DNA of 64,000 bases from Christiangramia sp. (GTDB lineage: Bacteria; Bacteroidota; Bacteroidia; Flavobacteriales; Flavobacteriaceae). The DNA lies in NCBI RefSeq assembly GCF_029937855.1, contig NZ_JAPYPC010000006.1, positions 62,001 to 126,000 of the forward strand, in the 5' to 3' direction. The notes beneath the pieces are model-generated. The model was not told the origin of the DNA. It did not search any database and worked only from the letters and a program-made list of their open reading frames with translations. The position numbers were made by a program, and so were the translations under genes. Every line of letters begins with the position of its first letter. The stretch's first letter is position 1. Of the stretch, positions 17,697 to 27,357 are shown piece after piece.

Positions 17697-20600
17697 ATGA
17701 CGGAACAGGAAATTGATTTGAATAGTTTTAATATACTTAAGCCACGGAAGGCACTCAATAAAGCCTTTTTAAAGGTCAAGCCCAATCGAACCCAGATTGA
17801 ATTGTTTAAAGATAATCTTAAGGAATTACTGGATAGGACCAATGATACCGAGTCCGAAGAGTTCCATAAGAACCTGGTTACAGACTTTCTGAAAAAGACT
17901 TATTACGACCCCAACCACTTTATAAATACCAAAGGCCGCAACGACCTGGTGATCCATAACGGGAACAAGGCTAAAAGTACCGTGGGGGTGATCATTGAGG
18001 CGAAGAAGCCAACGAACAGAGCAGAGATGCTCAGTAAAGAGAAGATCAACGTCAAGGCATTTCAGGAACTGGTGCTATATTATCTTCGGGAACGTATCAC
18101 CCAGAAGAATCTGGAAGTGAAATATGTGATCGCTACTAACATACATGAGTGGTTTATTTTTGATGCCAATATTTTTGAAAAAACCTTTGCCCAGAATAAA
18201 AAGCTGGTGAATCAGTTTGTAGATTTCGAAGCTGGAAGACTGGCCGGGAAATCCACTGATTTTTTCTATAAAGAGATCGCTGAACCTTTTATTGCTGAAA
18301 TGCAAAAGGAGGTGGAATTCACGCATTTCGACATTCGGAACTACGAAAGACCACTCCGTAACAACAATCCGAAAGATGACAATAAACTAATTGCGCTCTT
18401 TAAATTGTTGTCTCCCGAACATTTGCTGAAGCTTCCATTCACGAATGACAGTAATAGCCTCGATAAACGATTTTACGGGGAGCTGCTTCATATTATAGGC
18501 CTTACCGAAACCAAGCAGGGAGGCAAAAAGATCATTGAACGCCAAAAGGAAGGACAGCGAAACACCGGTTCTTTTTTAGAAAATGCGATCATCCAGCTGG
18601 ATAGTACAGATAAGATTAGTCGTCTTGAGAATCCGTCGTACTTTGGAGATAACCAACAGGAAAGACTCTTTAATGTAGGTCTGGAATTAAGTATTACCTG
18701 GCTTAACCGGATCTTATTCCTAAAACTGCTGGAAGCGCAGCTCATCACGTACCATAAAGGGGACCGGTCTTATGAATTTCTTAGCCTGGACAGGATAAAT
18801 AATTACGATGATCTCAACAGTTTGTTTTTCCAGGTGCTGGCCAGACAGTATGAAGATAGAAATGAAGATGTAAAAGCACTGTTTAAAAAAGTACCTTATC
18901 TAAACAGCTCCCTTTTTGAGCCTACAGATATTGAACATACTACCCTATTCATTAGCAATCTTCGGGACGATAAGACACTACCAATTTATAATGCTACCGT
19001 ACTAAAAGATAAAAAAGGTAAAAAGCGCAGTGGCGAACTCAATGCACTGGAATATCTGTTTGAATTCCTTAATGCCTACGATTTTAGTAGTGAAGGTGGA
19101 GAGGCCATACAGGAAGATAACAAGACGCTTATCAACGCTTCTGTGCTGGGGCTAATTTTTGAAAAGATCAATGGTTATAAAGACGGTTCTTTCTTTACTC
19201 CGGGTTTTATCACGATGTATATGTGCCGTGAAACCATTAGGAAAGCGGTGGTACAAAAGTTTAATGAAACTAAAAGTTGGGACTGTAAAAACCTGGATGA
19301 ACTTTATGATTGTATAGAAGACCGTAAGGAAGCTAATGAGCTTATTAATAGTTTGAAGATCTGTGATCCCGCGGTGGGAAGTGGACATTTTCTGGTTTCT
19401 GCGCTGAATGAGATGATCGCTATCAAAAATGATCTGAATATTCTGCAGGATCGCACAGGCAGAAGACTGAAGGAATACCAGGTGGAAGTGGTGAACGATG
19501 AACTTATTGTAACCGATGAAGATGGGGAGCTTTTTGAATACAATCCCCTGGCGAAGGAAAGCCAGCGCATACAGGAAGCACTATTCCATGAAAAGCAACA
19601 GATTATTGAAAACTGCCTTTTTGGGGTAGATATCAACCCGAATTCAGTTAAGATCTGCCGACTGCGCCTTTGGATAGAATTGCTGAAAAACGCTTATTAT
19701 AAGAATGAGACGGAATTAGAGACGCTTCCGAATATAGATATTAATATCAAGTGTGGAAATTCCCTGATCAGCCGGTTTGACCTGGATGCCGATCTAAGCA
19801 AGGCGCTTAAGGATAGCAAATGGAGTATAGACAGTTACCGGGTAGCAGTAGATACGTACCGGAATGCCGAAAACAAGGAGCAGAAGCGGGAGATGGAAAG
19901 GATCATCCACGACATTAAAAATGATTTTAGGAGCGAGATCTCTGCCAATGATCCTAAGGTAAAGAAATTACAAAAGCTGAAAAGTGAACTCTTTTTGATG
20001 ACGCAACAACCTAAAATGTTTGAACTTTCAAAAAGGGAAAAATCTAAATGGAATAAAAAAGTAGAAAAACTTACCAGGGACAGCAAAAAACTTGAAACCC
20101 AGGTACAGGAAATCAAAGACAACAAGATCTATGAAAATGCTTTTGAATGGCGCTTTGAATTTCCAGAGGTTTTGGATGATGAGGGGGACTTCAGCGGGTT
20201 CGATGTAGTGATTGGGAATCCACCATATATTAGGATCCAGGATTTAGTGACTTCACACAAAGAGGCAGTAGAGTTTTACAGCAATCATTTTATTACAACT
20301 GGAAAAGGAAATTATGATTTGTATGTTCCTTTTACGGAGAAAGGTGTGGAACTTATCCGGGAGCAAGGTAATATGTGCTATATCATGCCACATAAATTTA
20401 TAAATGCTAATTATGGCCAGCCTCTGAAAGGTTTTATTGGAGAGAAAAAGCTTCTAAGAAAAATGCTTCATTTTGGTGCTGCTCAAATATTCGAAGATGC
20501 TACTACGTATACAGGTCTCTTCTTTATCTCTAAACGTGAAAACTTAAAAGTACACTATTCAAATCTGGACAATATAGATGAATTCAGAAATGGAGTTATA

Positions 20601-21530
20601 CCGAGTTTTAAAGAAGGGACAACTTCTTTATTAACTGGTGAACAATGGCTATTTCTTGAACCTGAAGCTGCATCTTTACTTAAAAAGCTTCAAGCCCTTC
20701 CTGATACATTAGAATCTAAAACTTCCAGAATTTTTCAGGGGGTAAAAACAAGCGCAGATAAAATTTTTATTGTGGAGAAATTGGATGACAAAGGTGATCT
20801 ATTTGAAGTATATTGTAAGGAGAATGAGAAAAAGTATTTTCTGGAAAAAAGTTTTTTATTGCCACTAATAAAAGGAGGAAACAGTCGTCCTTACAAAATC
20901 TCACCTACAAATCTACTTTTGATCTTTCCTTATAAGGATGGAGAATTAATAGCCTCGGATATATTAAAAAAAGATGCTAATGAAATCTGGAATTATTTTT
21001 TAGACCATAGAAGTGTGTTGGAATCAAGAGAAAGAAATTCTTTCAAAGACAAAAAATGGTATAGGTTTGGTAGATCTCAAGCCCTTTCTGAGATTGTTAA
21101 TAGTAAAATTTTCACTCCAGATATAGCCCCATCTCCCCGATTTTCCTACGATGAAAAAGGAGAATATGCATTTACCGGGGGAGCTGCTGGAGGATATGGT
21201 ATAATACCTAAAGATGAATCTGATTTCAAATCTCTTATGGCCATTCTGAATAGTAAGGTTGCATTTTGGTTTATCTCCAAAATTTCCACGCAAATGAGGG
21301 GAGGGTGGTACAGTTTTGAATCTAAATATATTAAATACATACCGATTCCAGATATTTCAAATACTTTAAAGAATAAAATCAATAGTTCCGTTGAAGAAAT
21401 ATTAAGATTGCAAAAAGAAACACCAAAAGCAGACACTTCTTCTTTAGAAGCAGAAATTGACCAGTTGGTTTATGAGCTTTATGGTTTGAAGGAGGAGGAG
21501 ATTGAGATTGTAGAGAAGGCTGTTGAATAG
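17697..21530 (+). CDS. type IIG restriction-modification enzyme (Eco57I-like)
   Basis: A 1,277-residue single-chain restriction and methylation enzyme. The N-terminal region holds a PD-(D/E)XK-like nuclease signature: NDLVIHNG..., then VGVIIEAKKP near residues 83-105. The N6-adenine methyltransferase core has motif I DPAVGSGHF (D557) and motif IV GNPPY (N841-Y844). A charged, coiled-coil-rich stretch sits between them (about 690-825). The C-terminal 400 residues resemble TaqI/Eco57I target-recognition domains (RGGWYSFESKYIKYIPIP). The target site cannot be predicted. It is cargo inserted between the coupling protein and the tra operon, next to an OLD nuclease; expected role is phage or plasmid defence. 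Confidence 0.88.
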   Translation: MTEQEIDLNSFNILKPRKALNKAFLKVKPNRTQIELFKDNLKELLDRTNDTESEEFHKNLVTDFLKKTYYDPNHFINTKGRNDLVIHNGNKAKSTVGVIIEAKKPTNRAEMLSKEKINVKAFQELVLYYLRERITQKNLEVKYVIATNIHEWFIFDANIFEKTFAQNKKLVNQFVDFEAGRLAGKSTDFFYKEIAEPFIAEMQKEVEFTHFDIRNYERPLRNNNPKDDNKLIALFKLLSPEHLLKLPFTNDSNSLDKRFYGELLHIIGLTETKQGGKKIIERQKEGQRNTGSFLENAIIQLDSTDKISRLENPSYFGDNQQERLFNVGLELSITWLNRILFLKLLEAQLITYHKGDRSYEFLSLDRINNYDDLNSLFFQVLARQYEDRNEDVKALFKKVPYLNSSLFEPTDIEHTTLFISNLRDDKTLPIYNATVLKDKKGKKRSGELNALEYLFEFLNAYDFSSEGGEAIQEDNKTLINASVLGLIFEKINGYKDGSFFTPGFITMYMCRETIRKAVVQKFNETKSWDCKNLDELYDCIEDRKEANELINSLKICDPAVGSGHFLVSALNEMIAIKNDLNILQDRTGRRLKEYQVEVVNDELIVTDEDGELFEYNPLAKESQRIQEALFHEKQQIIENCLFGVDINPNSVKICRLRLWIELLKNAYYKNETELETLPNIDINIKCGNSLISRFDLDADLSKALKDSKWSIDSYRVAVDTYRNAENKEQKREMERIIHDIKNDFRSEISANDPKVKKLQKLKSELFLMTQQPKMFELSKREKSKWNKKVEKLTRDSKKLETQVQEIKDNKIYENAFEWRFEFPEVLDDEGDFSGFDVVIGNPPYIRIQDLVTSHKEAVEFYSNHFITTGKGNYDLYVPFTEKGVELIREQGNMCYIMPHKFINANYGQPLKGFIGEKKLLRKMLHFGAAQIFEDATTYTGLFFISKRENLKVHYSNLDNIDEFRNGVIPSFKEGTTSLLTGEQWLFLEPEAASLLKKLQALPDTLESKTSRIFQGVKTSADKIFIVEKLDDKGDLFEVYCKENEKKYFLEKSFLLPLIKGGNSRPYKISPTNLLLIFPYKDGELIASDILKKDANEIWNYFLDHRSVLESRERNSFKDKKWYRFGRSQALSEIVNSKIFTPDIAPSPRFSYDEKGEYAFTGGAAGGYGIIPKDESDFKSLMAILNSKVAFWFISKISTQMRGGWYSFESKYIKYIPIPDISNTLKNKINSSVEEILRLQKETPKADTSSLEAEIDQLVYELYGLKEEEIEIVEKAVE

Positions 21531-21633
21531 CAAGAGCATGCTTGACTTAGCTTCTATACCTAGATTAATAAGCCGAAATAAATAGAAAAGAATTGATATA
21601 ACGATTTACCTGTAAGCTATAAAAACCTATTAT

Positions 21634-23655
21634 ATGAAATTAATAAAAGCTAGAGTTCAGAATTATAGAAGTATTAAAGATACCGGCGAATTTGAAATTG
21701 AAGAATTAAAAACTATTATGGTTGGCCCAAACGAAGCTGGAAAAACAGTTTTACTGAAAGCTCTTCAACAATTAAGTCGTCCAACAGGAGTAAAGGGATT
21801 TGATATTATACGAGATTTCCCGAGGTCGTTATACAATGATATAACTACCAAAAAAGTCAAACCAGAAGAAGTTGAGATAGTTAGAGGGTATTTTAAACTC
21901 GATGAGGAAGATAAAGCAGAAATACCAGCTGAATTTCACGATTGCGAATATGTGTTGTATAGAAAATTAAATAATAAAGGGATTCATTTTTTGAAAAATG
22001 CACCTAAAAAAATCACTTATGGAGATTTAAAAAAAGACTTGAAAAGATTAATCATCCATTTGGATAAGCAATTCGCCGACCAAAATCCAGACGCAACTAC
22101 CGAAAAAAAGCCAAGCGAAACAATAGCAGATTTAACTAAAACTTTCTACGATTCAAAAACATTCACAGAAGAAAATTCAAAAGAACTTATAAAATACTTG
22201 GATGATACCTACGGTTTAGTTGATGAGGATAATGACAAGGAAGAAGAAAGACATACCGAAATTTTAGAATTGCTAAAAAAGAACAATCAGCACGATGAAG
22301 TCTTAAAAACTTTAGATAAAAGAACACCCGTATTCGTTTTATTTAATAATTATTTCAAAGTAAAACCTTCAGTCCATTTAGAACATTTGGCAGAGCGAAT
22401 CGAGAAAAATCTTCTTGAGGATGAATATTATGACTACGGTAATCTATGCTTACTAAAATTACTAGGTTTTACCGCCAGAGAACTTTCCGAAATTGGAAAT
22501 ACTGAAAGTCCTGATAAAAATGATACAGATGCGCTAAATGATTATCGAGATACCCTAGACAATCGAACTTACCAATTAAATGCAGCAAGCATAAAATTAA
22601 CCAATGAAATTAAAAGCATTTGGAATCCAAATCCCAATCGACCAGAAGCAGAAAGATTAAGAATTTCTGCCGACGGACAATATCTAAAGGTTGTTGTAGA
22701 GGATGAATTAGGTGTTGAAATTGAGTTAGACCAAAGGTCAGAAGGTTTTCAATGGCTAGTTTCGTTTTTTGTCGTCTTTTTTGCAGAAGCGATGGATAAA
22801 CATAAAAATGCAATCCTATTGTTAGACGAACCTGGAATGAGTTTACATGGATTAAAGCAGAGAGATTTTAGAGAAACCATTTCACGTTTAGCAATAACTA
22901 ATCAAACCATTTATACAACACATTCGCCTTTTCTTGTTGGTTCAAACGAATTAGATTTAGTTCGGGTTGTAGAATTAAAAGACAGGAATGAAGGAACGAA
23001 AGTACACACTACTATTTCTTCAAGTGATCCAGCTGGTCTTCTGCCTTTACAAGAAGCTTTAGGTTATGATTTGGCCCAAAGTTTATTCTCACAGCAACGA
23101 AACCTGATTTTAGAAGGCATAACTGACTATTGGTACTTAGATGCTACTGCACAACTTCTTAGAGATGGCAAAGTTGAGAATCTTAATGATAAAATTGCAC
23201 TTGTTTTCGCTAATTCTGCAGGAAAAGTTGTCTATTATGCGACTATACTTTATGCTCATAATTTAAAAGTAGCTGCATTATTAGATTCAGATGTTGCGGG
23301 CGACCAAACAGCTAAACAAGAAAATTTAGTACATACTTTAGGAAACAAAAACATACTTAGAACAAGGGATTATGTTTCTAACATTCCCAAAGCAGAAATT
23401 GAAGATTTACTAAGGCAAACATTAATTAAAATTGTTAAAGATGAATATGGAGTTGATACAAAAAAAACTTCTAACTCTCAACCGAACCGTCCGATAATTG
23501 AAATATTTTCAAAGGAAGTTCCTGATTTCTCAAAATATAAGCTAGCGAAGGCATACGTTAGATGGACAAGAAATAATGAGGCGAAAAAATTACAGAAATC
23601 GGAATTAGAAAATTGGAAAAAAATGATTCAAAAAATCAATAAGATTTTGAAATAA
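21634..23655 (+). CDS. OLD-family ATP-dependent nuclease (AAA + TOPRIM)
   Basis: A 673-residue protein with an N-terminal SMC-like ATPase split around an insert. The Walker A is GPNEAGKT (31-38) and the Walker B is LLLDEPGMSLHG (D398, E399), with the switch His in YTTHSPFLV. A C-terminal TOPRIM nuclease domain begins near E494 (LILEGITDYWYL) and includes ALLDSDVAGD. OLD proteins are ATP-regulated nucleases used in anti-phage systems. There is no UvrD-like GajB partner, so this is not a standard Gabija pair. It may work with the type IIG enzyme 103 bases upstream or alone. Its codons look more AT-rich than those of the R-M gene, hinting at a separate origin. Confidence 0.88.
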   Translation: MKLIKARVQNYRSIKDTGEFEIEELKTIMVGPNEAGKTVLLKALQQLSRPTGVKGFDIIRDFPRSLYNDITTKKVKPEEVEIVRGYFKLDEEDKAEIPAEFHDCEYVLYRKLNNKGIHFLKNAPKKITYGDLKKDLKRLIIHLDKQFADQNPDATTEKKPSETIADLTKTFYDSKTFTEENSKELIKYLDDTYGLVDEDNDKEEERHTEILELLKKNNQHDEVLKTLDKRTPVFVLFNNYFKVKPSVHLEHLAERIEKNLLEDEYYDYGNLCLLKLLGFTARELSEIGNTESPDKNDTDALNDYRDTLDNRTYQLNAASIKLTNEIKSIWNPNPNRPEAERLRISADGQYLKVVVEDELGVEIELDQRSEGFQWLVSFFVVFFAEAMDKHKNAILLLDEPGMSLHGLKQRDFRETISRLAITNQTIYTTHSPFLVGSNELDLVRVVELKDRNEGTKVHTTISSSDPAGLLPLQEALGYDLAQSLFSQQRNLILEGITDYWYLDATAQLLRDGKVENLNDKIALVFANSAGKVVYYATILYAHNLKVAALLDSDVAGDQTAKQENLVHTLGNKNILRTRDYVSNIPKAEIEDLLRQTLIKIVKDEYGVDTKKTSNSQPNRPIIEIFSKEVPDFSKYKLAKAYVRWTRNNEAKKLQKSELENWKKMIQKINKILK

Positions 23656-23743
23656 AATTATCTGGAAATATCTTCGCAACTAATTATAGTATTTATTTTA
23701 GTCCTATACCTTTTTTAGGTATATTTACCGAATAAATACTAAA

Positions 23744-24535
23744 ATGTCTGTATCTGAATATATTAAGAAGCTATTAAGCGTGGAGGAGTATTCCTTTTCC
23801 CTGGCTGAACTTTTAAATGAAACCGGGAAAGGAAAAACTGCCGTAATAAGAGAACTTGACCGTTTAATTGAAAAGGGAGAAGTCATCAACCTTAGACAGA
23901 GCTTTTATCTAATACTCACGCCAAGATACTCAAGCTTTGGCAAATTACCCATTAGCCTTTATATAAATAAGCTTTTCCATTATTTAGAACGCAAATATTA
24001 CCTGGGGTTTTATAGCGCGGCTAAAGTTTATGGCGCCAGCCATCAGCAGGCACAGCGGGATTATGTAATGTCCCAGACACCTAAACTTCTGGACATTCAA
24101 AAGTCCACCATCGATATTCGATTTTTAACGACTTCAGTTTGGCCTAAAAGCAATATTATTTCAAAAAAATCAGATGCCGGAATTTATCATATTTCGAGTC
24201 CGGCCCTTACGCTGGCAGATCTGGTGCGTTACCAAAACAAGCTGGGCGGTATCAACCGGATGCTTTCCACGATAGAAGAATTAATGGAAGAGGTCACCCA
24301 AAATGATCTGGAAGAGCTACTCGAATGGTTTGATCATAAAGCCACCTTGCAGCGTGTAGGTTATTTAATTTCAGAAATAGATGCAAATAATAGCCTGGGA
24401 GACCTTATTTTTGAACACCTGGATAAAAATAAATTTTATCCTGTTTTATTGCAACCCGATACAAAACAAAGACCCGGGGCAGTGGACAACAAGTGGAAAG
24501 TAGATGTTAACCTACAATTAGAAAGTGATATATGA
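23744..24535 (+). CDS. abiEi: AbiEi-type antitoxin, now without an intact toxin
   Basis: A 263-residue protein matching the AbiEi family of type IV toxin-antitoxin systems. It has an N-terminal winged helix (about 1-70, with FSLAELLNETGKGKTAVIREL) and a C-terminal domain with SAAKVYGASHQQAQ and LADLVRY motifs. AbiEi normally represses its operon and counters AbiEii, a nucleotidyltransferase toxin encoded just downstream. The stop overlaps an ATG (ATGA, 24532-24535) that starts a recognisable AbiEii N-terminus, but that gene breaks after about 22 residues. The antitoxin therefore appears to be an orphan. Confidence 0.88.
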   Translation: MSVSEYIKKLLSVEEYSFSLAELLNETGKGKTAVIRELDRLIEKGEVINLRQSFYLILTPRYSSFGKLPISLYINKLFHYLERKYYLGFYSAAKVYGASHQQAQRDYVMSQTPKLLDIQKSTIDIRFLTTSVWPKSNIISKKSDAGIYHISSPALTLADLVRYQNKLGGINRMLSTIEELMEEVTQNDLEELLEWFDHKATLQRVGYLISEIDANNSLGDLIFEHLDKNKFYPVLLQPDTKQRPGAVDNKWKVDVNLQLESDI

Positions 24536-24630
24536 TCCCAAAACCTTATTTGGCTCAATGGCAGAAACACGCCCCATGGAGAGAATTTTCACAAATTAAT
24601 ATAAGTATCTTTAGTGCCAGATTTATTTAG
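24532..24630 (+). pseudogene. AbiEii toxin, 5' remnant
   Basis: From the ATG at 24532 the frame reads MIPKPYLAQWQKHAPW and continues REFSQI, which matches the start of AbiEii nucleotidyltransferase toxins as I know them (MIP..Y...W...APW...). After about residue 22 the sequence departs (NISIFSARFI) and stops at 24630. The GGT(A)LHK-type nucleotidyltransferase site that should follow is missing. Confidence 0.75.
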
Positions 24631-24634
24631 ATTA

Positions 24635-25996
24635 ATGACCGAAACAAACCGTATAGAATATAAACAGCAACTTACGGAAGGATTAGAAAAAGAGGTGATC
24701 GCTTTTCTAAACTATCGTGAGGGTGGTGTGATATATATTGGGATAGATAAGAACGGGAACACAACCAATCTTCTGGATGCTGATGCCGACCAGTTAAAAA
24801 TCAAGGATAAAATAAAGAACAACATCCGTCCCTCTGCGTTAGGATTGTTTGACATTGTGAGTGAAGAAAGGGACGGTAAGAATATCTTAAAAATTATTGT
24901 GGCCAGCGGTCCTGAGAAGCCGTATCATCTTAAAAAATATGGGATGAGTGAAAAGGGTTGTTTTATCCGAATTGGTTCAGCTGCTGAACCTATGCCTCAA
25001 AAGTTGATTGATGAGTTATTCGCAAAGCGTACACGGAATTCTATTGGAATAATAAAAGCGCATCGTCAGGATTTAAGCTTTGAGCAGCTTCATATTTACT
25101 ATCAGGAAAAACAAAAACCGCTCAATAAGCAGTTCAGGAAAAATTTAGAGCTTACAACGATAGAAGGTGATTTAAATTACGCGGCTTATTTGTTGGCCGA
25201 TGACAATAATGTTTCTGTAAAGGTTGCCAAATATAAAGGCGATACGCGTGTAGATTTAGTGGAAAGTAATGAATATGGCTATTGCTCATTAATAAAAGCC
25301 ACCAAGAGTGTTTTGGATAAAATGAATTTGGAAAACCGGACGATAACTCAAATCACCCATAAAGAACGAAAGGAGCATCGTCTTTGGAATGCCATTGCAC
25401 TCCGAGAGGCCATAATAAATGCTCTTGTCCATAATGATTATACTCGCGAGATAGCTCCAAAATTTGAAATTTTTAATGATCGGATAGAAATAACATCCGC
25501 AGGATCCTTACCAGATGGCTTAAGCAAAAGTGAGTTTTTTGAAGGTTTTTCTATCCCAAGGAATAAAGAATTAATGCGCGTTTATAAGGATTTGGATCTG
25601 GTGGAACAATTGGGGTCAGGAATACCCAGAATACTGAAATATTATGATAAAACCTGCTTTAGTTTTTCTGATAATTTTTTAAGGATGGTTCTACCTGCAG
25701 CAGAAAAGGTTTACGGAACCGAGCAGGACACCGAGCAAGTACCCCCCAAGTACCCCTCAAGTACCCCTCAAGTCACCCCCCAAGTACGAGAACTTTTAAA
25801 TGCTTTTACTTCCGAACACAATAGAACTGAATTGCAAAAATACTTAGGGCTAACAGATAGAAAGAATTTTAGAATCAATTATTTAGTGCCGGCCATAGAA
25901 AATGATTTGGTAGAATTAACGATCCCCGACAAACCTAAAAGCAGTAAGCAGCGGTATAGATTAACTGAGATAGGAAAAAAAGTAAGACAAAAATGA
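24635..25996 (+). CDS. AlbA_2 (Schlafen-like) ATP-binding protein
   Basis: About 453 residues from ATG 24635 (MTETNRIEYKQQL); a GTG at 24614 would add seven residues overlapping the toxin remnant. The N-terminal AlbA_2/Schlafen domain (about 1-120) has EYKQ..., EVIAFLNYREGGVIYIGID and GCFIRIGS. Next comes a GHKL-type segment with REAIINALVHNDY and LVEQLGSGIPRI, as in AlbA_2/HATPase_c_4 proteins often called ATP-dependent DNA helicase-like regulators. A Pro/Thr/Gln-rich linker and a C-terminal winged helix (about 395-453) end it. The gene occupies the space where the body of abiEii should be. Confidence 0.85.
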   Translation: MTETNRIEYKQQLTEGLEKEVIAFLNYREGGVIYIGIDKNGNTTNLLDADADQLKIKDKIKNNIRPSALGLFDIVSEERDGKNILKIIVASGPEKPYHLKKYGMSEKGCFIRIGSAAEPMPQKLIDELFAKRTRNSIGIIKAHRQDLSFEQLHIYYQEKQKPLNKQFRKNLELTTIEGDLNYAAYLLADDNNVSVKVAKYKGDTRVDLVESNEYGYCSLIKATKSVLDKMNLENRTITQITHKERKEHRLWNAIALREAIINALVHNDYTREIAPKFEIFNDRIEITSAGSLPDGLSKSEFFEGFSIPRNKELMRVYKDLDLVEQLGSGIPRILKYYDKTCFSFSDNFLRMVLPAAEKVYGTEQDTEQVPPKYPSSTPQVTPQVRELLNAFTSEHNRTELQKYLGLTDRKNFRINYLVPAIENDLVELTIPDKPKSSKQRYRLTEIGKKVRQK

Positions 25997-25997
25997 A

Positions 25998-26075
25998 CCT
26001 TTATTACCAGAACCAGCCTATGACCAGAAAGCAGCTTTCCAGTGGTTAAAAGAAAATATCATTTCAAGAATGTGA
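25998..26075 (+). pseudogene. probable AbiEii toxin, 3' remnant
   Basis: Right after the AlbA_2 stop, a frame without a start reads PLLPEPAYDQKAAFQWLKEN and then IISRM-stop (26073-26075). This resembles the C-terminus of AbiEii toxins, which often end with a Pro-rich turn and a final amphipathic helix. Together with the 5' remnant it suggests that the AlbA_2 gene replaced the middle of the toxin gene. The match rests on memory of the family and is less certain than the 5' end. Confidence 0.5.
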
Positions 26076-26078
26076 TCT

Positions 26079-26444
26079 TTAAAAAGGCCCTTTCTCTCGT
26101 GGTCCATTATGCGTTACCTTCCATCGGCCATCATTTTGCACTAACTTAAAAATACCAGGCTTAGTGTCGTAAGAAGTCGAGTATTTTATCCAGGCCACAT
26201 CGTCTTCTATAGCCTTGTCTACAACTTTGAAGTCGGCTTCTGAATTCTTGTCTTCAATAAACATTGATTGAATGCTGGCCAGGTTTGCATAGCCTTCTGC
26301 AGTTGTGTGCTTTTTCAAAGTAGCCTCATCACCATAATAAAAACTCTCGGCAACAATTTTAGCCGTTTCATCAGGGGAAAGATTATTATTTTCCGCACAG
26401 GAAAAGAATAAAATTAGGAGTGAATAAATGAGCATTTTTTTCAT
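26079..26444 (-). CDS. small lipoprotein, DUF4878-like
   Basis: A 121-residue protein with a lipoprotein signal peptide (LLILFFSCAEN, lipid Cys about residue 16). The body (PDETAKIVAESFYYGDEATLKKH, ending WKVTHNGPREKGPF) resembles the NTF2-like DUF4878 lipoproteins. It is the last gene of the minus-strand tra run, 6 bases after traN. TraO-, TraP- and TraQ-like genes often follow TraN in CTnDOT relatives; this is not one of them. Its role could be envelope protection or entry exclusion, but that is a guess. Confidence 0.7.
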   Translation of the reverse strand: MKKMLIYSLLILFFSCAENNNLSPDETAKIVAESFYYGDEATLKKHTTAEGYANLASIQSMFIEDKNSEADFKVVDKAIEDDVAWIKYSTSYDTKPGIFKLVQNDGRWKVTHNGPREKGPF

Positions 26445-26450
26445 TACAAT

Positions 26451-27302
26451 TCAATTAGGATGATTAATAAATCTATGCGATATTTTAAGTTTAACCTTTC
26501 GTTCCCCGTTCTTTTCATTCAATTCAAGAACAGCTCTACGGTCGTCACTTAAAGAGAATTTGGGAACGACATACACCAGTCTTGCGGTTTCATTTTCCTT
26601 GATTTTTAAAGGCATATTATATTTGAATACCGGTGCCTTATATAGCTTCTGTAACGACTTCTTTTTACCTTTTTGTCTCGTTTCAACTGAGAGATTCAGG
26701 AAATTTAGATCATAATCTAAAGAAGATTTGTTTTTAATCTCTATATGGAAGTAGAGTTCATCCTTATCAAAAACGATATTTTCAACACTTAATACGATGC
26801 CTTCATTTCGCTTTTTTATCCTTCCTATCTTCTGCTTTCGGTTAATTAAATAACTACAGAATTTCTTATAGGAATGAGCTTTATTATCAATCTTTTTATC
26901 CAGAGAATCGATACTTGCAGTTGCCGCAACTAAAGGCTTCTCATTACCAATACTACTGGTTTTTTGGATAAAATAATTTAGCTTCGAAAGCTGTTTTTTA
27001 TACCTTACAATATACGAAAAAACTGAACCATCTTTATTGATTATTAGTAAGTTACTTTCATTTCCCGGCTTGGCCTGAAGCAATCCAAAATACTGTTCTT
27101 TATCCCGATTATAGGTAAACACGAAATTATCAGACCCCGTTATGCCTTGTCGGATAGGCTCCGGGAAAAATAAGGCTACATTCTTTTGATCGTTGGCATA
27201 AATAGTATCTAAACGTAGGTGTGTTTTCGCGTTTATCTGTCCCGAAGAAAGTAGGGGAGCGAAAGTAAAAATAAGAGTCGAAATGATGATGTATTTTTTC
27301 AT
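26451..27302 (-). CDS. traN: conjugative transfer protein TraN (DUF4138)
   Basis: A 283-residue periplasmic protein with a signal peptide (MKKYIIISTLIFTFAPLLSSGQ) and the TraN layout: LRLDTIYANDQKNVALFFPEPI at the start of the mature chain, then IINKDGSVFSYIVRYK, and a second beta-rich domain (about 165-283). It corresponds to the VirB9-like component of the Bacteroidetes conjugation machine. Its place directly after traM fits. Confidence 0.85.
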   Translation of the reverse strand: MKKYIIISTLIFTFAPLLSSGQINAKTHLRLDTIYANDQKNVALFFPEPIRQGITGSDNFVFTYNRDKEQYFGLLQAKPGNESNLLIINKDGSVFSYIVRYKKQLSKLNYFIQKTSSIGNEKPLVAATASIDSLDKKIDNKAHSYKKFCSYLINRKQKIGRIKKRNEGIVLSVENIVFDKDELYFHIEIKNKSSLDYDLNFLNLSVETRQKGKKKSLQKLYKAPVFKYNMPLKIKENETARLVYVVPKFSLSDDRRAVLELNEKNGERKVKLKISHRFINHPN

Positions 27303-27357
27303 AAGAGTAAGTTTTTAAATGCCCAACTTGTCCCGAATTTATTTCGGGATTATGGAC

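Noticed and set aside
17697-21530. BREX PglX methyltransferase
   Set aside because: No other BREX genes (PglZ, BrxC, BrxL) are nearby, and an N-terminal nuclease-like motif is present, so type IIG fits better.
21634-23655. Gabija (GajA) assignment for the OLD nuclease
   Set aside because: No UvrD-like GajB helicase gene is adjacent. Only the general OLD family can be supported.
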